Shown here: piece after piece, positions 36,241 to 45,408 of the stretch
Numbering within the stretch: the first letter of the stretch is position 1
Layout: every line of letters begins with the position of its first letter
Assembly (NCBI RefSeq): GCF_022179445.1
Contig: NZ_BPQU01000013.1
Location: forward strand, 85,610-149,609
Reading direction: 5' to 3'
Source of the DNA: Methylobacterium mesophilicum
GTDB lineage: Bacteria; Pseudomonadota; Alphaproteobacteria; Rhizobiales; Beijerinckiaceae
DNA: 64,000 nucleotides
Notes under the pieces: generated by a model
Seen by the model: only the letters and a program-made list of their open reading frames with translations
What the model was told of the DNA's origin: nothing
Database searches by the model: none
Made by a program: the position numbers and the translations under genes

Positions 36241-36272
36241 AAAAAACGGGCGGCTCCGCTAGGGACCGCCCG
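36241..36272 (-). terminator. Intrinsic terminator of rpmE
   Basis: On the minus strand CGGGCGG pairs with CCGCCCG (with partial pairing further in), and the hairpin is followed by six T residues. It lies 33 bp after the rpmE stop codon. Confidence 0.85.
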
Positions 36273-36304
36273 TCCTGATTCGTTTCGGCGCGATCCGTCC
36301 GGGA

Positions 36305-36553
36305 TCAGCGCTTGCCGAGGTTGCCGAACCGCGAGTTGAAGCGCGAGACGCGGCCCGCGCGGTCGAGCATCTTCTGCTCGCCACCGGTCCAGGCCGGATG
36401 GGTGAGCGGGTCGATGTCGAGGTTGAGGGTGTCACCCTCCTTGCCGTAGGTCGAACGGGTCCGGTACTCGGTGCCGTCCGTCATCACGACCTTGATGAAG
36501 TGGTAGTCGGGGTGCTCGGTCCCCTTGGCCTTTGCGGCCGCGTCCTTCGCCAT
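36305..36553 (-). CDS. rpmE: 50S ribosomal protein bL31
   Basis: 82 residues; the ATG at 36553 follows ACAGGAACGACAGG. The bL31 signature is visible in [41 protein letters not shown] and the C-terminal [16 protein letters not shown]. The two CxxC zinc-ligand motifs of the zinc form are absent, so this is a C-minus type, expected to function without Zn2+. It lies divergent from an ABC exporter gene, with about 240 bp between. Confidence 0.94.
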   Translation of the reverse strand: MAKDAAAKAKGTEHPDYHFIKVVMTDGTEYRTRSTYGKEGDTLNLDIDPLTHPAWTGGEQKMLDRAGRVSRFNSRFGNLGKR

Positions 36554-36795
36554 GACCTGTCGTTCCTGTTCTGGCATGCCGGCGGGGAGCGCAGGAGGCG
36601 CCGCCCGGCCCGGGATGCGGAAGGTGTCAGCGGTTGCACCGAACCGTAGGTTCGTGGCAACGGCACGTCCAAGCCGACCGTGGTGGCGGCCCGCGGCCAT
36701 TGAACACGCGCAATCGGATGAGGGGCGGCGTATATCGCAGGCTCTCTCCGGGAACAAGCGCCGTGGACCGGGTGGGAAGAGACGCGTGAGGCGTG

Positions 36796-38643
36796 ATGGC
36801 CCGTAAGACCAAAGCGGCCGCTTCCGGCCGGCCGAAGGCCCCTTTGAGCGCACTGCGGCCGCTCCTGCCCTTCGCCCTGCGGTATCGCGGGCGGATCGCC
36901 GCCGGAATCCTCGCCCTGATCTGCGCCTCGGGCTCGACCCTGGTGGTGCCGATCGCCATGCGGCGGGTCATCGACCACGGCTTCACGGCCGACGGCGCGA
37001 ACGTGATCGACGCCTACTTCCTCGCGCTGCTCGGGGTGGTCGCGGCTTTCGCGCTGTCGAGCGCGGCCCGGGTCTACACCGTGGTCACGCTGGGCGAGCG
37101 CGTGGTCGCGGATCTGCGCAGTGCCGTCTTCGCCCGGCTGACGATCCTCGACCCAGCCTTCTTCGACCGCTCGCAATCGGGTGAGATCGTCTCCCGGCTC
37201 ACCGCGGACGCGACGCAGATCAAGGCGGCCTTCGGCGTCTCCGTCTCGATCCTGCTGCGCAACCTGTTCCTGTTCGTGGGCGCGACCACCATGATGGTGA
37301 TCACCAGCCCGCGCCTGTCCGTGATGGTGCTGGCCGCCATCCCGGTGATCGTGTTCCCGTTGATCGTCTCGGGCCGCGGCGTGCGGCGGCGCTCCCGGGC
37401 CGCGCAGGACCGGCTGGCGGACGCCTCGGCCTACGCCGCGGAGGCGGTCGGGGCAGTGCGGACCATGCAGGCCTTCGGGCGCTCGGGTACGGCCGCGGCC
37501 CGGTTCGCGGCGGCCTCCGAGGACGCCTACAGGGCCGCCCGGGATTCGATCCGGGCGCGGGCACTGCTCACCGGCGTGGCAATTTTCCTGATCTCGGCCT
37601 CGGTAGTCGGGGTGATGTGGTACGGCGCCCAGGGCGTTCTCAACCACACGATGACCGGCGGTGAGCTGTCGCAATTCGTACTCTACGCGGTGTTCGGAGC
37701 GGGCGCGCTGGGCCAGCTCTCGGAGGTCTACGGCGACCTCGCCATGTCGGCCGGCGCAGCCGAGCGGCTCACGGAGATCCTCGCGGCCGAGCCCGCGATC
37801 CGTGCGCCCTCCCCGGCCCTGCCCCTGCCCAAGCCGGCCGCTGGCGCCGTGAATTTCGAGGCCGTGCACTTCGCCTATCCGACGCGGCTCGGTCACGCCG
37901 CCCTGGACGGGCTGACCTTCGCGGCGGCCCCCGGCGAACGCATCGCCATCGTGGGACCGTCCGGTGCCGGGAAGTCGACGGTGCTGCAGCTGCTCCTGCG
38001 CTTCTACGATCCGCAGGGTGGCCGCGTGCTGGTCGACGGCACCGACATCACGAAGGTCGATCCGGAGGCGCTGCGCGCCCGCATCGCCCTGGTCCCGCAA
38101 GATCCGGTGGTGTTCTCCGGGACCGTGTCCGAGAACATCCGCTACGGACGTCCCGAGGCCGGCGAGGCCGAGGTGAGGCGCGCCGCCGAACTCGCCAACG
38201 CGCACGGCTTCATCGCGGCCCTGCCGCAGGGCTACGACACGCAGGTCGGCGAGCGCGGCGTGACCCTCTCCGGCGGACAGCGCCAGCGCGTCGCCATCGC
38301 CCGGGCGATCCTAAAGGATTCGCCGATCCTGCTGCTCGACGAGGCGACCTCGGCGCTCGACGCGGAATCCGAGCGCGCGGTCCAGGCCGCCCTCGACACG
38401 CTGATGCGCGGGCGCACGACCCTGGTGATCGCCCACCGGCTGGCCACGATCCGCGCCGCCGACCGGATCCTGGTGCTGGACGACGGCCGCATCGTCGAGA
38501 CCGGCACCCACGAGAGCCTGCTCGCCCAGGGCGCGCTCTACGCCCAGCTCGCCAGCCTGCAATTCACCGACGCCCTGGACGAGACCGTCCGCGGCAAGGG
38601 TCTTCGGACCCGCGAAGGCGAACGCATCCCCGCCGCCGAGTGA
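36796..38643 (+). CDS. ABC exporter, fused membrane and ATPase domains
   Basis: 615 residues from the ATG at 36796 (a GTG sits directly before it). The N-terminal half has six membrane helices (ABC_membrane), the C-terminal half the nucleotide-binding domain: Walker [14 protein letters not shown] with Lys393, signature [16 protein letters not shown], Walker [13 protein letters not shown] with Glu516 and the H-loop [14 protein letters not shown]. This MsbA/half-exporter layout works as a homodimer; substrates include lipid A, lipids and drugs. The upstream short ribosome site is GAGGCG. Substrate unknown. Confidence 0.9.
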   Translation: MARKTKAAASGRPKAPLSALRPLLPFALRYRGRIAAGILALICASGSTLVVPIAMRRVIDHGFTADGANVIDAYFLALLGVVAAFALSSAARVYTVVTLGERVVADLRSAVFARLTILDPAFFDRSQSGEIVSRLTADATQIKAAFGVSVSILLRNLFLFVGATTMMVITSPRLSVMVLAAIPVIVFPLIVSGRGVRRRSRAAQDRLADASAYAAEAVGAVRTMQAFGRSGTAAARFAAASEDAYRAARDSIRARALLTGVAIFLISASVVGVMWYGAQGVLNHTMTGGELSQFVLYAVFGAGALGQLSEVYGDLAMSAGAAERLTEILAAEPAIRAPSPALPLPKPAAGAVNFEAVHFAYPTRLGHAALDGLTFAAAPGERIAIVGPSGAGKSTVLQLLLRFYDPQGGRVLVDGTDITKVDPEALRARIALVPQDPVVFSGTVSENIRYGRPEAGEAEVRRAAELANAHGFIAALPQGYDTQVGERGVTLSGGQRQRVAIARAILKDSPILLLDEATSALDAESERAVQAALDTLMRGRTTLVIAHRLATIRAADRILVLDDGRIVETGTHESLLAQGALYAQLASLQFTDALDETVRGKGLRTREGERIPAAE

Positions 38644-39033
38644 TTTGGGACTTGGCTGCGTCGGGTTCGGCGACGGAAGGGGTCTATCCGTCGCCCGGAT
38701 CCGGGACAGTGATCGCGCTTTAACGGGCGGCCGCGTTGAAGGTCGAGTTCCCGAGCCTAAGGGTTTCCGTCCGTGGAGGGGCCCGACCGGCTGCCGGGCT
38801 ACGCCAATACCGCCTCCGGGATCCTCGCGCAGGCCGACGCCACGGGTCTCGATCCGATGCTCACCGCGACGGCCGGGCCCAGGCCGAGGTGCTGGGGAAG
38901 GCCAACGCTGCCCTGGCTGTGGTTGGCGCCGGGCGATGCGTGTGCCCCCGAGGGCATCACCGCCAGTGTACGCCATCGCGGGCCGGACTATCAAAACGCT
39001 TCGTTCGGTCCGGCATATCGGAAGGGTGAGCCC
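38644..39033. other. Non-coding gap between convergent genes
   Basis: 390 bp after the ABC exporter. Open frames are present but show no family resemblance, and no RNA or strong terminator is recognised. Confidence 0.4.
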
Positions 39034-40047
39034 CTACCGTTCCGTCAGCTTCATCTCGATCCGACGATTGCGGGCGTAGGCATCCTCGGTCGTGCCGGCG
39101 TCCAGCGGCTGGAACTCGCCGAAGGCTCCGGCCAGGAGATGTTGCGGCGGGATGCCCTTGCCGGCCAGGTACTGCACCACCGCGATGGCCCGGGCAGCCG
39201 AAAGCGCCCAGTTCGACGGGAACTGCGCGGTGGTGATCGGCCGCGCATCGGTGTGACCGTCGACCCGCAGGACCCAGGGTAGGTCCGCCGGGATCTGCCG
39301 GGCGAGGTCGGCGATGGCCCCGGCGATCCGGTCGAGTTCGGGGCCGGCCTCCGGCTTCAACGTCGCCGAGCCGCCGGGGAACAGCACCTCGGATTGCAGC
39401 ACGAAACGGTCGCCGACCACCCGAATGTCCGGCCGGTTGCCGAGGATCTGGCGCAGGCGCCCGAAGAAGTCCGAGCGGTAGCGCGCCAGCTCCTGGACCT
39501 TCTGGGCCAGGGCTACGTTCAGCCGGCTGCCGAGTTCGGCGATCCGTACCTGCGATTCCCGGTCGCGGGTCTCGGAGGCCGCCAGCGCATCCTCGAGGGC
39601 CGCGAGCTGGCGGCGCATGGCGCTGATCTGCTCGTTCAGGAGATCGACCTGGGACAGGGCCCGCCTGGTCGCGCCGCGCTCGGTCTCCAGCTGCTTGTCG
39701 AGGGCGCCGGCGGCCCCCTGGCTCACGGTGGCGGCCTCCGCCTGGGACTTCGCTTGGTCGCGCTCGGCCTCGACGCCGGCGAGCGTGGTGCGGAGATTGC
39801 GGACCTCGTCCTCCTGGCCGCGGCGGTTCGAGCGCTCCAGCGCCAGGAGATCGGTGAGATCGGCGATCTGGCGGTTGAGCTTGACCAGCGTGGCGTCCCG
39901 CCCAGTCAATTCCTGCGACAGGAAGAACTGGCCGACCACGAACACCGTGAGCAGGAACACCACCGCCAGCAGCAGCGTCGCCAGCGCGTCGACGTAGCCG
40001 GGCCAGACATTGAGGGGGCGCCGGGCGCGCGCTGCGGTCGAGGCCAC
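39034..40047 (-). CDS. MotB/OmpA-like peptidoglycan-binding protein
   Basis: 337 residues from a GTG at 40047 that overlaps the stop codon of the upstream MotA-like gene by one base (TAGTG). One membrane helix near residues 15-45 (YVDALATLLLAVVFLLTVFVVGQFFL), a long coiled coil rich in Glu, Arg and Gln (about 50-200) and a C-terminal OmpA domain (VLRVDGHTDARPI, SNWALSAARAIAVVQYL, NRRIEMKLTER) are visible. The arrangement is MotB-like, so the pair may form an ion-driven membrane complex that grips peptidoglycan. No flagellar gene is nearby. Confidence 0.87.
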   Translation of the reverse strand: MASTAARARRPLNVWPGYVDALATLLLAVVFLLTVFVVGQFFLSQELTGRDATLVKLNRQIADLTDLLALERSNRRGQEDEVRNLRTTLAGVEAERDQAKSQAEAATVSQGAAGALDKQLETERGATRRALSQVDLLNEQISAMRRQLAALEDALAASETRDRESQVRIAELGSRLNVALAQKVQELARYRSDFFGRLRQILGNRPDIRVVGDRFVLQSEVLFPGGSATLKPEAGPELDRIAGAIADLARQIPADLPWVLRVDGHTDARPITTAQFPSNWALSAARAIAVVQYLAGKGIPPQHLLAGAFGEFQPLDAGTTEDAYARNRRIEMKLTER

Positions 40048-41027
40048 TACACCCGCTCCCGGCCGAGCCGGTCGAGGACTTGCTTCAGCTCGCGCTCGCG
40101 GCTCGCCTGAGCCTCGACCCAGTCGCGGATCATCTGCTGCTCGGCGCGCATGTGCTGGACGAGGCCCTGGATGCCCTCGGCGAGGTTGGTCATGGCCAGC
40201 GTGGCGGCCCGGCCGCCCCCGCCCTCGGACACGATCGCGGTCAGGCGCTCGACCGCCTCCTTGAGATCCTGCGCACCGGCGGCGGCGACAGGCCGGACAG
40301 CGCCCGCCACCACCGGCTCGGAAGCGGTTCCGGACAGCAGCCAATCCTGCAATTCGTTGTGGAACCGAGCATGGGCCTGGCCGGCCTGCAGCTCCAGGAA
40401 GCCGGTGATCAGCGACGAGGCGAGGCCGAACAGCGAGGCCGAGAAGGCGAGGCCGATGCCCGAGAGCGGCACGGCGAGCCCGGACTTGAGTTCGTCGAAC
40501 ATCACGCCGGCATCGCCTCCGCCGCGCATGCCCTTGATCACCCCGCCCACCGCCGAGAGCGTGTCGATCAGGCCCCAGAAGGTGCCGAGCAGGCCCAGGA
40601 GAATCAGGATGCCGGCGATGTAGCGCAGCATCTCGCGGCCCTCGTCGAGGCGCGCCGCGATCGTATCGAGATAACCGGTCGTCCCCGGCAGCAGCGCCCC
40701 GGTCTTCCGGGCCGCGATCATCGGCACCATCGGGGCGAGCAGCGCCGGCGGCTTTTTGGCCTGAGCGCCGGTCGCCACCGCGTTGACGTAGCCGACCTCG
40801 CGGAACAACCGGACGACCTGCCCGAAGGCGATCAGCACCGCGATCAGCAGAACCCCGAGGATCAGCCCGTTGAGCCCGGGATTGGCCAGGAAGGCCGGGG
40901 TGATCTGCTTGAACAGGATGAAGGCCAGGAAGCCCACAAGGATCAGGAAGATCACCATACGCCCGAGATAAATCCCGGGTCGCGCCAGCGGTGGACTGTT
41001 ATTCTCGCTGTTGTCGCGGGCGGCCAT
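40047..41027 (-). CDS. MotA/TolQ/ExbB-like membrane protein
   Basis: 326 residues from the ATG at 41027. Three to four hydrophobic segments are visible: IYLGRMVIFLILVGFLAFIL, LNGLILGVLLIAVLIAFGQV, MLRYIAGILILLGLLGTFWGL and PLSGIGLAFSASLFGLASSLI. The motif around GTFWGLIDTLSAVGGVI and the PLSGIGLAFSAS segment match the MotA/TolQ/ExbB proton-channel family. It is translationally coupled to a MotB/OmpA-like partner. The pair is widespread in Rhizobiales near envelope genes; energising an envelope process is the best guess. Confidence 0.85.
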   Translation of the reverse strand: MAARDNSENNSPPLARPGIYLGRMVIFLILVGFLAFILFKQITPAFLANPGLNGLILGVLLIAVLIAFGQVVRLFREVGYVNAVATGAQAKKPPALLAPMVPMIAARKTGALLPGTTGYLDTIAARLDEGREMLRYIAGILILLGLLGTFWGLIDTLSAVGGVIKGMRGGGDAGVMFDELKSGLAVPLSGIGLAFSASLFGLASSLITGFLELQAGQAHARFHNELQDWLLSGTASEPVVAGAVRPVAAAGAQDLKEAVERLTAIVSEGGGGRAATLAMTNLAEGIQGLVQHMRAEQQMIRDWVEAQASRERELKQVLDRLGRERV

Positions 41028-41277
41028 CGGTCGCTCTAGCCTGATCTCAACATGGGGTCGCCCAGAAGCGGGGTCCGTCACGACCACTGTGGGGGCAGCC
41101 CCGCATGCGATCAAGTCTCGCCACGGACACGCTTGTGTGGCGTCGGACCGGCCGAGACCGAACCCACCCGTCGCATGACGTAGGCATGGGCCGTACACAA
41201 GCGGCCCATTCGACTTAAGCGGGGTTCGATCTCAGGGAGTCGGGCGCGCGTTGACCGAGCCGGTCCGATCGCGGGCT

Positions 41278-41364
41278 TCAGCGGTGCTGGTACCAGTCCC
41301 AGACCAGGTACGCCGGAAACGGAAGCATGATGGCGAAGAAAATCCAGTCGAACATCTGAGGCAT
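41278..41364 (-). CDS. Small hydrophobic protein, 28 residues
   Basis: A frame from an ATG at 41364 (a second in-frame ATG at 41355) to a stop at 41278. The peptide (MPQMFDWIFFAIMLPFPAYL, then VWDWYQHR) is one hydrophobic helix with an aromatic belt and a charged end, as in small inner-membrane proteins. AGGGAGCTC upstream is a good ribosome site. Too short for a family; it may be chance, but the ribosome site and composition are against that. Confidence 0.42.
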   Translation of the reverse strand: MPQMFDWIFFAIMLPFPAYLVWDWYQHR

Positions 41365-41439
41365 GCGGAGCTCCCTGGTTCCGAGGGTCTCTGCAATCTA
41401 CGGGTGCGGGCGGCCGAAGTTCCTGGGTCGGCGAGCGCC

Positions 41440-42258
41440 CTAATCCCAGAACCGAGGCCAGCTCTCCTCGAGATGCGGGCCGAGGCGGACCGCCGCGACC
41501 CGGGTCGCCAGGCCATCGGCCTGCGTCTCCACGGCGAAACCGCACAACGTCGCCTCGCCGCCTGCGACCTCCCAGCGGGAGCCCGGCGTCTTCTGGATCA
41601 TCCGGCGAATCGGCTCGTCCTTCTGCATGCCGATGACCGAATCGTAGTCGCCGCACATGCCGGCATCCGACAGGTAGGCGGTGCCGCCTGGCAGGATCCG
41701 GTGATCGGCCGTCGGCGTGTGGGTGTGGGTCCCGACCACGAGGCTGGCGCGGCCGTCGAGGTAATGGCCCAACGCCTGCTTCTCGCTGGTCGCCTCCGCG
41801 TGCACGTCCACCACGACGGCGTCGGCGGCGGCTCCCAGCGGGCAGGCGGAGATCTCGCGCTCCACCGCGGTGAAGGGGTCGTCCATGGCGTCCATGAAGA
41901 CCCGGCCCATCACGTTGACCACGAGCACCCGGGCGCCGCCCTGCGTCTCCACCACGGTGGCGCCGCGACCCGGTGTACCCGGGGGATAGTTCGCCGGCCG
42001 CACCAGGCGGGGCTGCCGGGCGATGAACACCAGCGCCTCGCGCTGGTCGAAGCTGTGGTTGCCGAGCGTCACCGCATCGGCGCCGGCCTGGATCAGCTCG
42101 TCGCAGATCGTCTCGGAGATGCCGAAGCCGCCGGCGGAGTTCTCGCCGTTGATCACGACGCAGTCGAGCCGCCAGCGCTCCCGCAGCTTGGGCAGGCGCT
42201 CGCACACGACGGTACGGCCCGGGCGACCGATCACGTCGCCGAGAAAGAGCAGCCGCAT
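41440..42258 (-). CDS. YmdB family metallophosphatase (TIGR00282)
   Basis: 272 residues. The N-terminal MRLLFLGDVIGRPGRTVV, VVINGENSAGGFGI, VTLGNHSFDQREALVF, a central HAEATSEKQALGHYL and VVGTHTHTPTAD are the diagnostic motifs of the YmdB family. In Bacillus this phosphodiesterase hydrolyses cyclic nucleotides such as cAMP. It sits 3 bp before the fau gene on the same strand and is probably in one operon with it, as in many alphaproteobacteria. Confidence 0.9.
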   Translation of the reverse strand: MRLLFLGDVIGRPGRTVVCERLPKLRERWRLDCVVINGENSAGGFGISETICDELIQAGADAVTLGNHSFDQREALVFIARQPRLVRPANYPPGTPGRGATVVETQGGARVLVVNVMGRVFMDAMDDPFTAVEREISACPLGAAADAVVVDVHAEATSEKQALGHYLDGRASLVVGTHTHTPTADHRILPGGTAYLSDAGMCGDYDSVIGMQKDEPIRRMIQKTPGSRWEVAGGEATLCGFAVETQADGLATRVAAVRLGPHLEESWPRFWD

Positions 42259-42261
42259 GGA

Positions 42262-42879
42262 TCAGGATGTCCTGTCGAACCGGATCACGCCCGTCTCGGT
42301 GATCACGAACTGGAGCGGCCGGTCGTGCGGCTCGGCCGGCACGCGCTCGACCGCCTGGACGGAGAAGCCGACCCCGACAGTGAGGACAGGCCGCCGAACG
42401 GACAGGCGCGCGATCGCGCCGTCATAGTAACCACGACCGTATCCGATGCGCTGGCCGTCGCGGTCGAAGGCGGCGAGCGGCACGATCAGGGCGTCCGGCT
42501 CCACGGGCGGGAGCGACGGGTCCGGCTCGCTCAGGCCGAAGCGGCCGGCGACCAGCGCGTCCCCAGCCCGCCACTCCCGGAAAACCAGCCCCTCGGGGGT
42601 GACGTGGGGCAGCGCGACCGCCTGGCCGCGGGCGAGCAGCGCCTCGGCGGCAGGACGCGGATCGACCTCGCTGCGGATGGGCCAGTAGGCTCCGACGAGC
42701 CGAACCTCGGCCAGTTCAGGCAGAGCCAGCAGCGCGCGGACGATCCGGGCGGAGGCGTCCAGCCGTGCGGCCGGATCCAGCGCGTCCCGGGCGGCCAGCG
42801 CCGAGCTGCGCAGCGCGGCCTTGAGGGCCGCATCCGGGCTGGAAGATCCGGTATCTGAAGACGATGAGTGCGGAGCCAC
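42262..42879 (-). CDS. 5-formyltetrahydrofolate cyclo-ligase
   Basis: 205 residues from a GTG at 42879. The N-terminal helix (ALRSSALAARDAL), VGAYWPIRSEVDPRP with the folate-site residues, LIVPLAAFDRDGQRIGYGRGYYD (the ATP-binding signature) and AEPHDRPLQFVITETG are all diagnostic. It converts 5-formyl-THF to 5,10-methenyl-THF using ATP, feeding one-carbon metabolism, which matters in a methylotroph. A 6S RNA gene lies directly upstream and overlaps the start by about 10 nt, as in the linked ssrS-ygfA unit of E. coli. Confidence 0.9.
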   Translation of the reverse strand: MAPHSSSSDTGSSSPDAALKAALRSSALAARDALDPAARLDASARIVRALLALPELAEVRLVGAYWPIRSEVDPRPAAEALLARGQAVALPHVTPEGLVFREWRAGDALVAGRFGLSEPDPSLPPVEPDALIVPLAAFDRDGQRIGYGRGYYDGAIARLSVRRPVLTVGVGFSVQAVERVPAEPHDRPLQFVITETGVIRFDRTS

Positions 42880-43025
42880 GTGAGCCGTTGGAGGATCGAT
42901 CCCGGGAAACCTACAGAGTAGGTGGGCGCCGTGTTGGCCAAGTCCAGGGACGAGGCCAGGGACAGCTCCCGAGGGAGTCGATAAGGCCCCGGGGAAAGTG
43001 CTCCTGACGAACTCTGCAGCCCCGC
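42870..43025 (-). ncRNA. ssrS: 6S RNA (alphaproteobacterial type)
   Basis: About 156 nt on the minus strand just upstream of the cyclo-ligase gene, the usual place for 6S RNA. Closing arms GCGGGGC (5') and GCTCCGC (3') pair at the ends. Inside lie a CCCCGGGG segment, GGGAGCTGTCCC, CTTGGCCAACA, GGCGCCCACC, the hairpin ACCTAC-TCT-GTAGGT and a CCCGGGATCGATCC stretch, in the order seen in Rhizobiales 6S RNAs. 6S RNA binds sigma-70 RNA polymerase and mimics an open promoter in stationary phase. Ends are estimated from the pairing arms, and the 3' end overlaps the GTG of the next gene. Confidence 0.75.
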
Positions 43026-43156
43026 CGTCGCAATGTAGCGATCTCGTGGGGCTCCCGCCAGGGCCGAAGGCACGGAAATATCGGTTGGTCGGGGATCGGT
43101 ACGATCCGGCATCGGGCGCGTCGGGTCAGATCCGTATCTCGGCGTCCGAGCGTTCC

Positions 43157-43405
43157 TCAGCGGGGATTGTCGCTCGCCCCGGCGACGACCGCGCGGGTGC
43201 CGGCCAGGATCTCGGCCCGCGCGGTCTCCGTCCCGGCCGCGTCCCAGAGCCGGATCAGCTCGATCAGCCCGCCATGGGTCGCCGACGCGGATTCGGTGAA
43301 GAACGCCTCGACCGGGATGCCGGCAACGGCGGCGATCCGCGAGAGCCTGACATTCAGGGCGTTGCGCGCGGGCATGTCGCTTCCGATCGTCGCGCTTGCA
43401 CTCAT
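43157..43405 (-). CDS. Small hypothetical protein
   Basis: 82 residues from the ATG at 43405, with GGAGTGACTG upstream. The middle (RLSRIAAVAGIPVEAFF) looks like the linker after the DNA-binding domain in Xre-type regulators, followed by ATHGGLIELIRLWDAAG. However, no helix-turn-helix domain is present, so this may be a small relative or a decayed one. It lies upstream of the 6S RNA on the same strand. Function unknown. Confidence 0.5.
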   Translation of the reverse strand: MSASATIGSDMPARNALNVRLSRIAAVAGIPVEAFFTESASATHGGLIELIRLWDAAGTETARAEILAGTRAVVAGASDNPR

Positions 43406-43631
43406 GAAACAGTCACTCCGATTGATCAGGCGTTCGGGATATCAGACATCCTCAAACCAAAATACAATCTATGCAATTAGTCCATGCGGATTAGGGCACG
43501 TACAAGTTGCGTTATCCACCATGGAGGTACGCAACAATCGCTTGGACAACGTTTTGACGTCCGAAGCCCGGTCGCAACAGGCTGAACCCGGGTGTTTGCG
43601 GGCTACCGGAGACGGCTACGCTCCGAAGCGG

Positions 43632-45152
43632 TCAGGAACGGCCCGGCATCCGGATCCGGGGAGCTCGGGCCGAGCCGTCGATACACTCGATGCCGCCGCC
43701 CGAATTGACGGTGTGGAGCCGGCTCCCGGCCCAGGCCGGGCCGGGCTCGACGCGGCCGATCAGGGTCTGGGCGAACCCGTCCGGGTCCAAGCGGTCGATC
43801 CGCGCCAGCCCCAGGGCGCGGCCGTAGCCCGTGGCGCAATCCTGGACCGGGCGGATCAGCTGCCCGCCGCGCTCGACGATGCGCCCGGCCGGCCGGGCGG
43901 TCGCGGGATCGATCAGGACCGGGTTGGCCGGATGCGGCGTGTAGGGACCCCGGAAATCGGGGGCCGACCAGAGGCACAGCGCGTCGTGGTAGGATCCGGA
44001 GCCGGCGGGCGCCTCGGTGGCGGCATCGCGCAGTGTCGCGAACAGCCACCACCGGCCGTTCTGTTCGAGAAGCGTCGCATCGCTGGCGACCACGTCGGAG
44101 AGCAGCGTCGCCTCCTTCACCCAACCCCCGGGATAGCGGGTCGCCCGATAGAGATCGACCCGGCCGGCCGCGGAACTCTCCGGCACCATCCAGACCGCCC
44201 CGTCACGCTCGAACACGAACGGGTAGGAGAGGTGATGGGGCTCCTCCAGCACCGGCACGGGCGTGCCCTCGGGGCCGTTCGGGCCGAACCGGACGGCCGA
44301 GATGATCGCCTTGCCGGTCGCGTGCGGAAATTCCTCGACGAAGACGTGCGTGCTCCCGGCGTGGGCGAGCGGGAACGGGTCGGCATAGAAGCGGTGGCCG
44401 TCATCCGGCAGGTCGGTCCATCCGGTCTGGGGGTGACGACCGAGGTCGATCAGGTCCGGCCCGTCGAGGCGCCGCCAGCCGCAGCGCCAGTGCGGGGCGC
44501 GGTAGCAGAGGTGGTAGAGGCGGCGGATCACCGCGCCGGCCAGCATCCGCGCCGCGCGCGAACCGAGTTCGGTGCCCGACAACGTCCGCTCGGGCCCCGG
44601 GGACGGCTCGGACACGGCCGCGGGCGGATCGCTGCGTCCGGCGGCGCGGCGGCCGATCGCTGCGGCGATCAGGGTCACCGTCCGCGCCAGCGCGTCGTCG
44701 ACGCCGGCCAACAGGATGCCGGGCCGGTCGGTGCCGAGCCGACCTTCGGCCTCGATGCGCCCATCCGCGATCAGCGTGGCCCGCGGGACCGCGCCGGCCA
44801 GAAGGCTCGCCAACAGGGCGTCGTCACCGCGCCGGCCGTCAAAGGCCAGATGCCAGATGCTGGGCCCGGCGGGTAAGTCGCCGCACAGGTCGATCGTCAG
44901 ATCGGCCCTGGCGTCCTGCCGCCGCCATGGATCGAGGGCGGTCGGCGGCAGGCGCTCCGAGCCGATCCGCGGCAGACCGTGAATCAGCGCCTCCAGTCGG
45001 AACAGCAGCTCGACCGTGTCGGGCCACCCGTTCGGAACCGGCGCGGCGTCGACGCCGACGGTGCGGATCCCGGCCATCGCGGCGATTCGCTCCAACAGGG
45101 CGATCTGCCAGCGGCGCGGTTCGGCGCCGTCCAGGCGAACTCTCACATGCAT
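43632..45152 (-). CDS. GINT-like transferase with beta-propeller domain
   Basis: 506 residues. The C-terminal 300 (from about 215) show propeller-like repeats: DDGHRFYADPFPLAHAGSTH, VFVEEFPHATGKAIISAVRF, LEEPHHLSYPFVFERDGAVW, VPESSAAGRVDLYRATRYP and LEQNGRWWLFATLRD. These fit the N-terminal domain family of plant glucosamine inositolphosphorylceramide transferase 1 and the five-bladed GH43/68-like propellers found in bacterial polysaccharide loci. The N-terminal 200 residues are unassigned. A sugar-transferring role at the start of the island is inferred. Divergent from the Wzc-like gene with a 256-bp shared promoter region. Confidence 0.7.
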   Translation of the reverse strand: MHVRVRLDGAEPRRWQIALLERIAAMAGIRTVGVDAAPVPNGWPDTVELLFRLEALIHGLPRIGSERLPPTALDPWRRQDARADLTIDLCGDLPAGPSIWHLAFDGRRGDDALLASLLAGAVPRATLIADGRIEAEGRLGTDRPGILLAGVDDALARTVTLIAAAIGRRAAGRSDPPAAVSEPSPGPERTLSGTELGSRAARMLAGAVIRRLYHLCYRAPHWRCGWRRLDGPDLIDLGRHPQTGWTDLPDDGHRFYADPFPLAHAGSTHVFVEEFPHATGKAIISAVRFGPNGPEGTPVPVLEEPHHLSYPFVFERDGAVWMVPESSAAGRVDLYRATRYPGGWVKEATLLSDVVASDATLLEQNGRWWLFATLRDAATEAPAGSGSYHDALCLWSAPDFRGPYTPHPANPVLIDPATARPAGRIVERGGQLIRPVQDCATGYGRALGLARIDRLDPDGFAQTLIGRVEPGPAWAGSRLHTVNSGGGIECIDGSARAPRIRMPGRS

Positions 45153-45408
45153 GATGAGCGCCCTCGCGCAGCGCAGCGGTCCGACACGTCATGGCCGCGG
45201 ATACGATCTAATTCCCAAACCCTAACGGGACCGATAAACCTGGCGGCAGCAAACTTCGGTGCAGGGCGTTTACCAGACGCCGAGTAATCGGTGCGTGCGC
45301 ACACGACCCTCGGCAGTCTTGAGGGATTGTCAGCAGTCTGCGCGACTCTTGCAGTAGGAGATGGGGCCCGCGAGGGACCGACCGAGTTCGAGACGATGGT
45401 GACCGATC

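Noticed and set aside
38773..39282. Plus-strand open frame of 169 codons after the ABC exporter
   Set aside because: No ribosome site or family motif, and its 3' half lies antisense to the end of the OmpA-like gene.
39034..41027. Zorya-type defence system based on the MotA-like/OmpA-like pair
   Set aside because: No helicase or nuclease partner gene (ZorC, ZorD, ZorE type) lies nearby; the neighbours are housekeeping genes.
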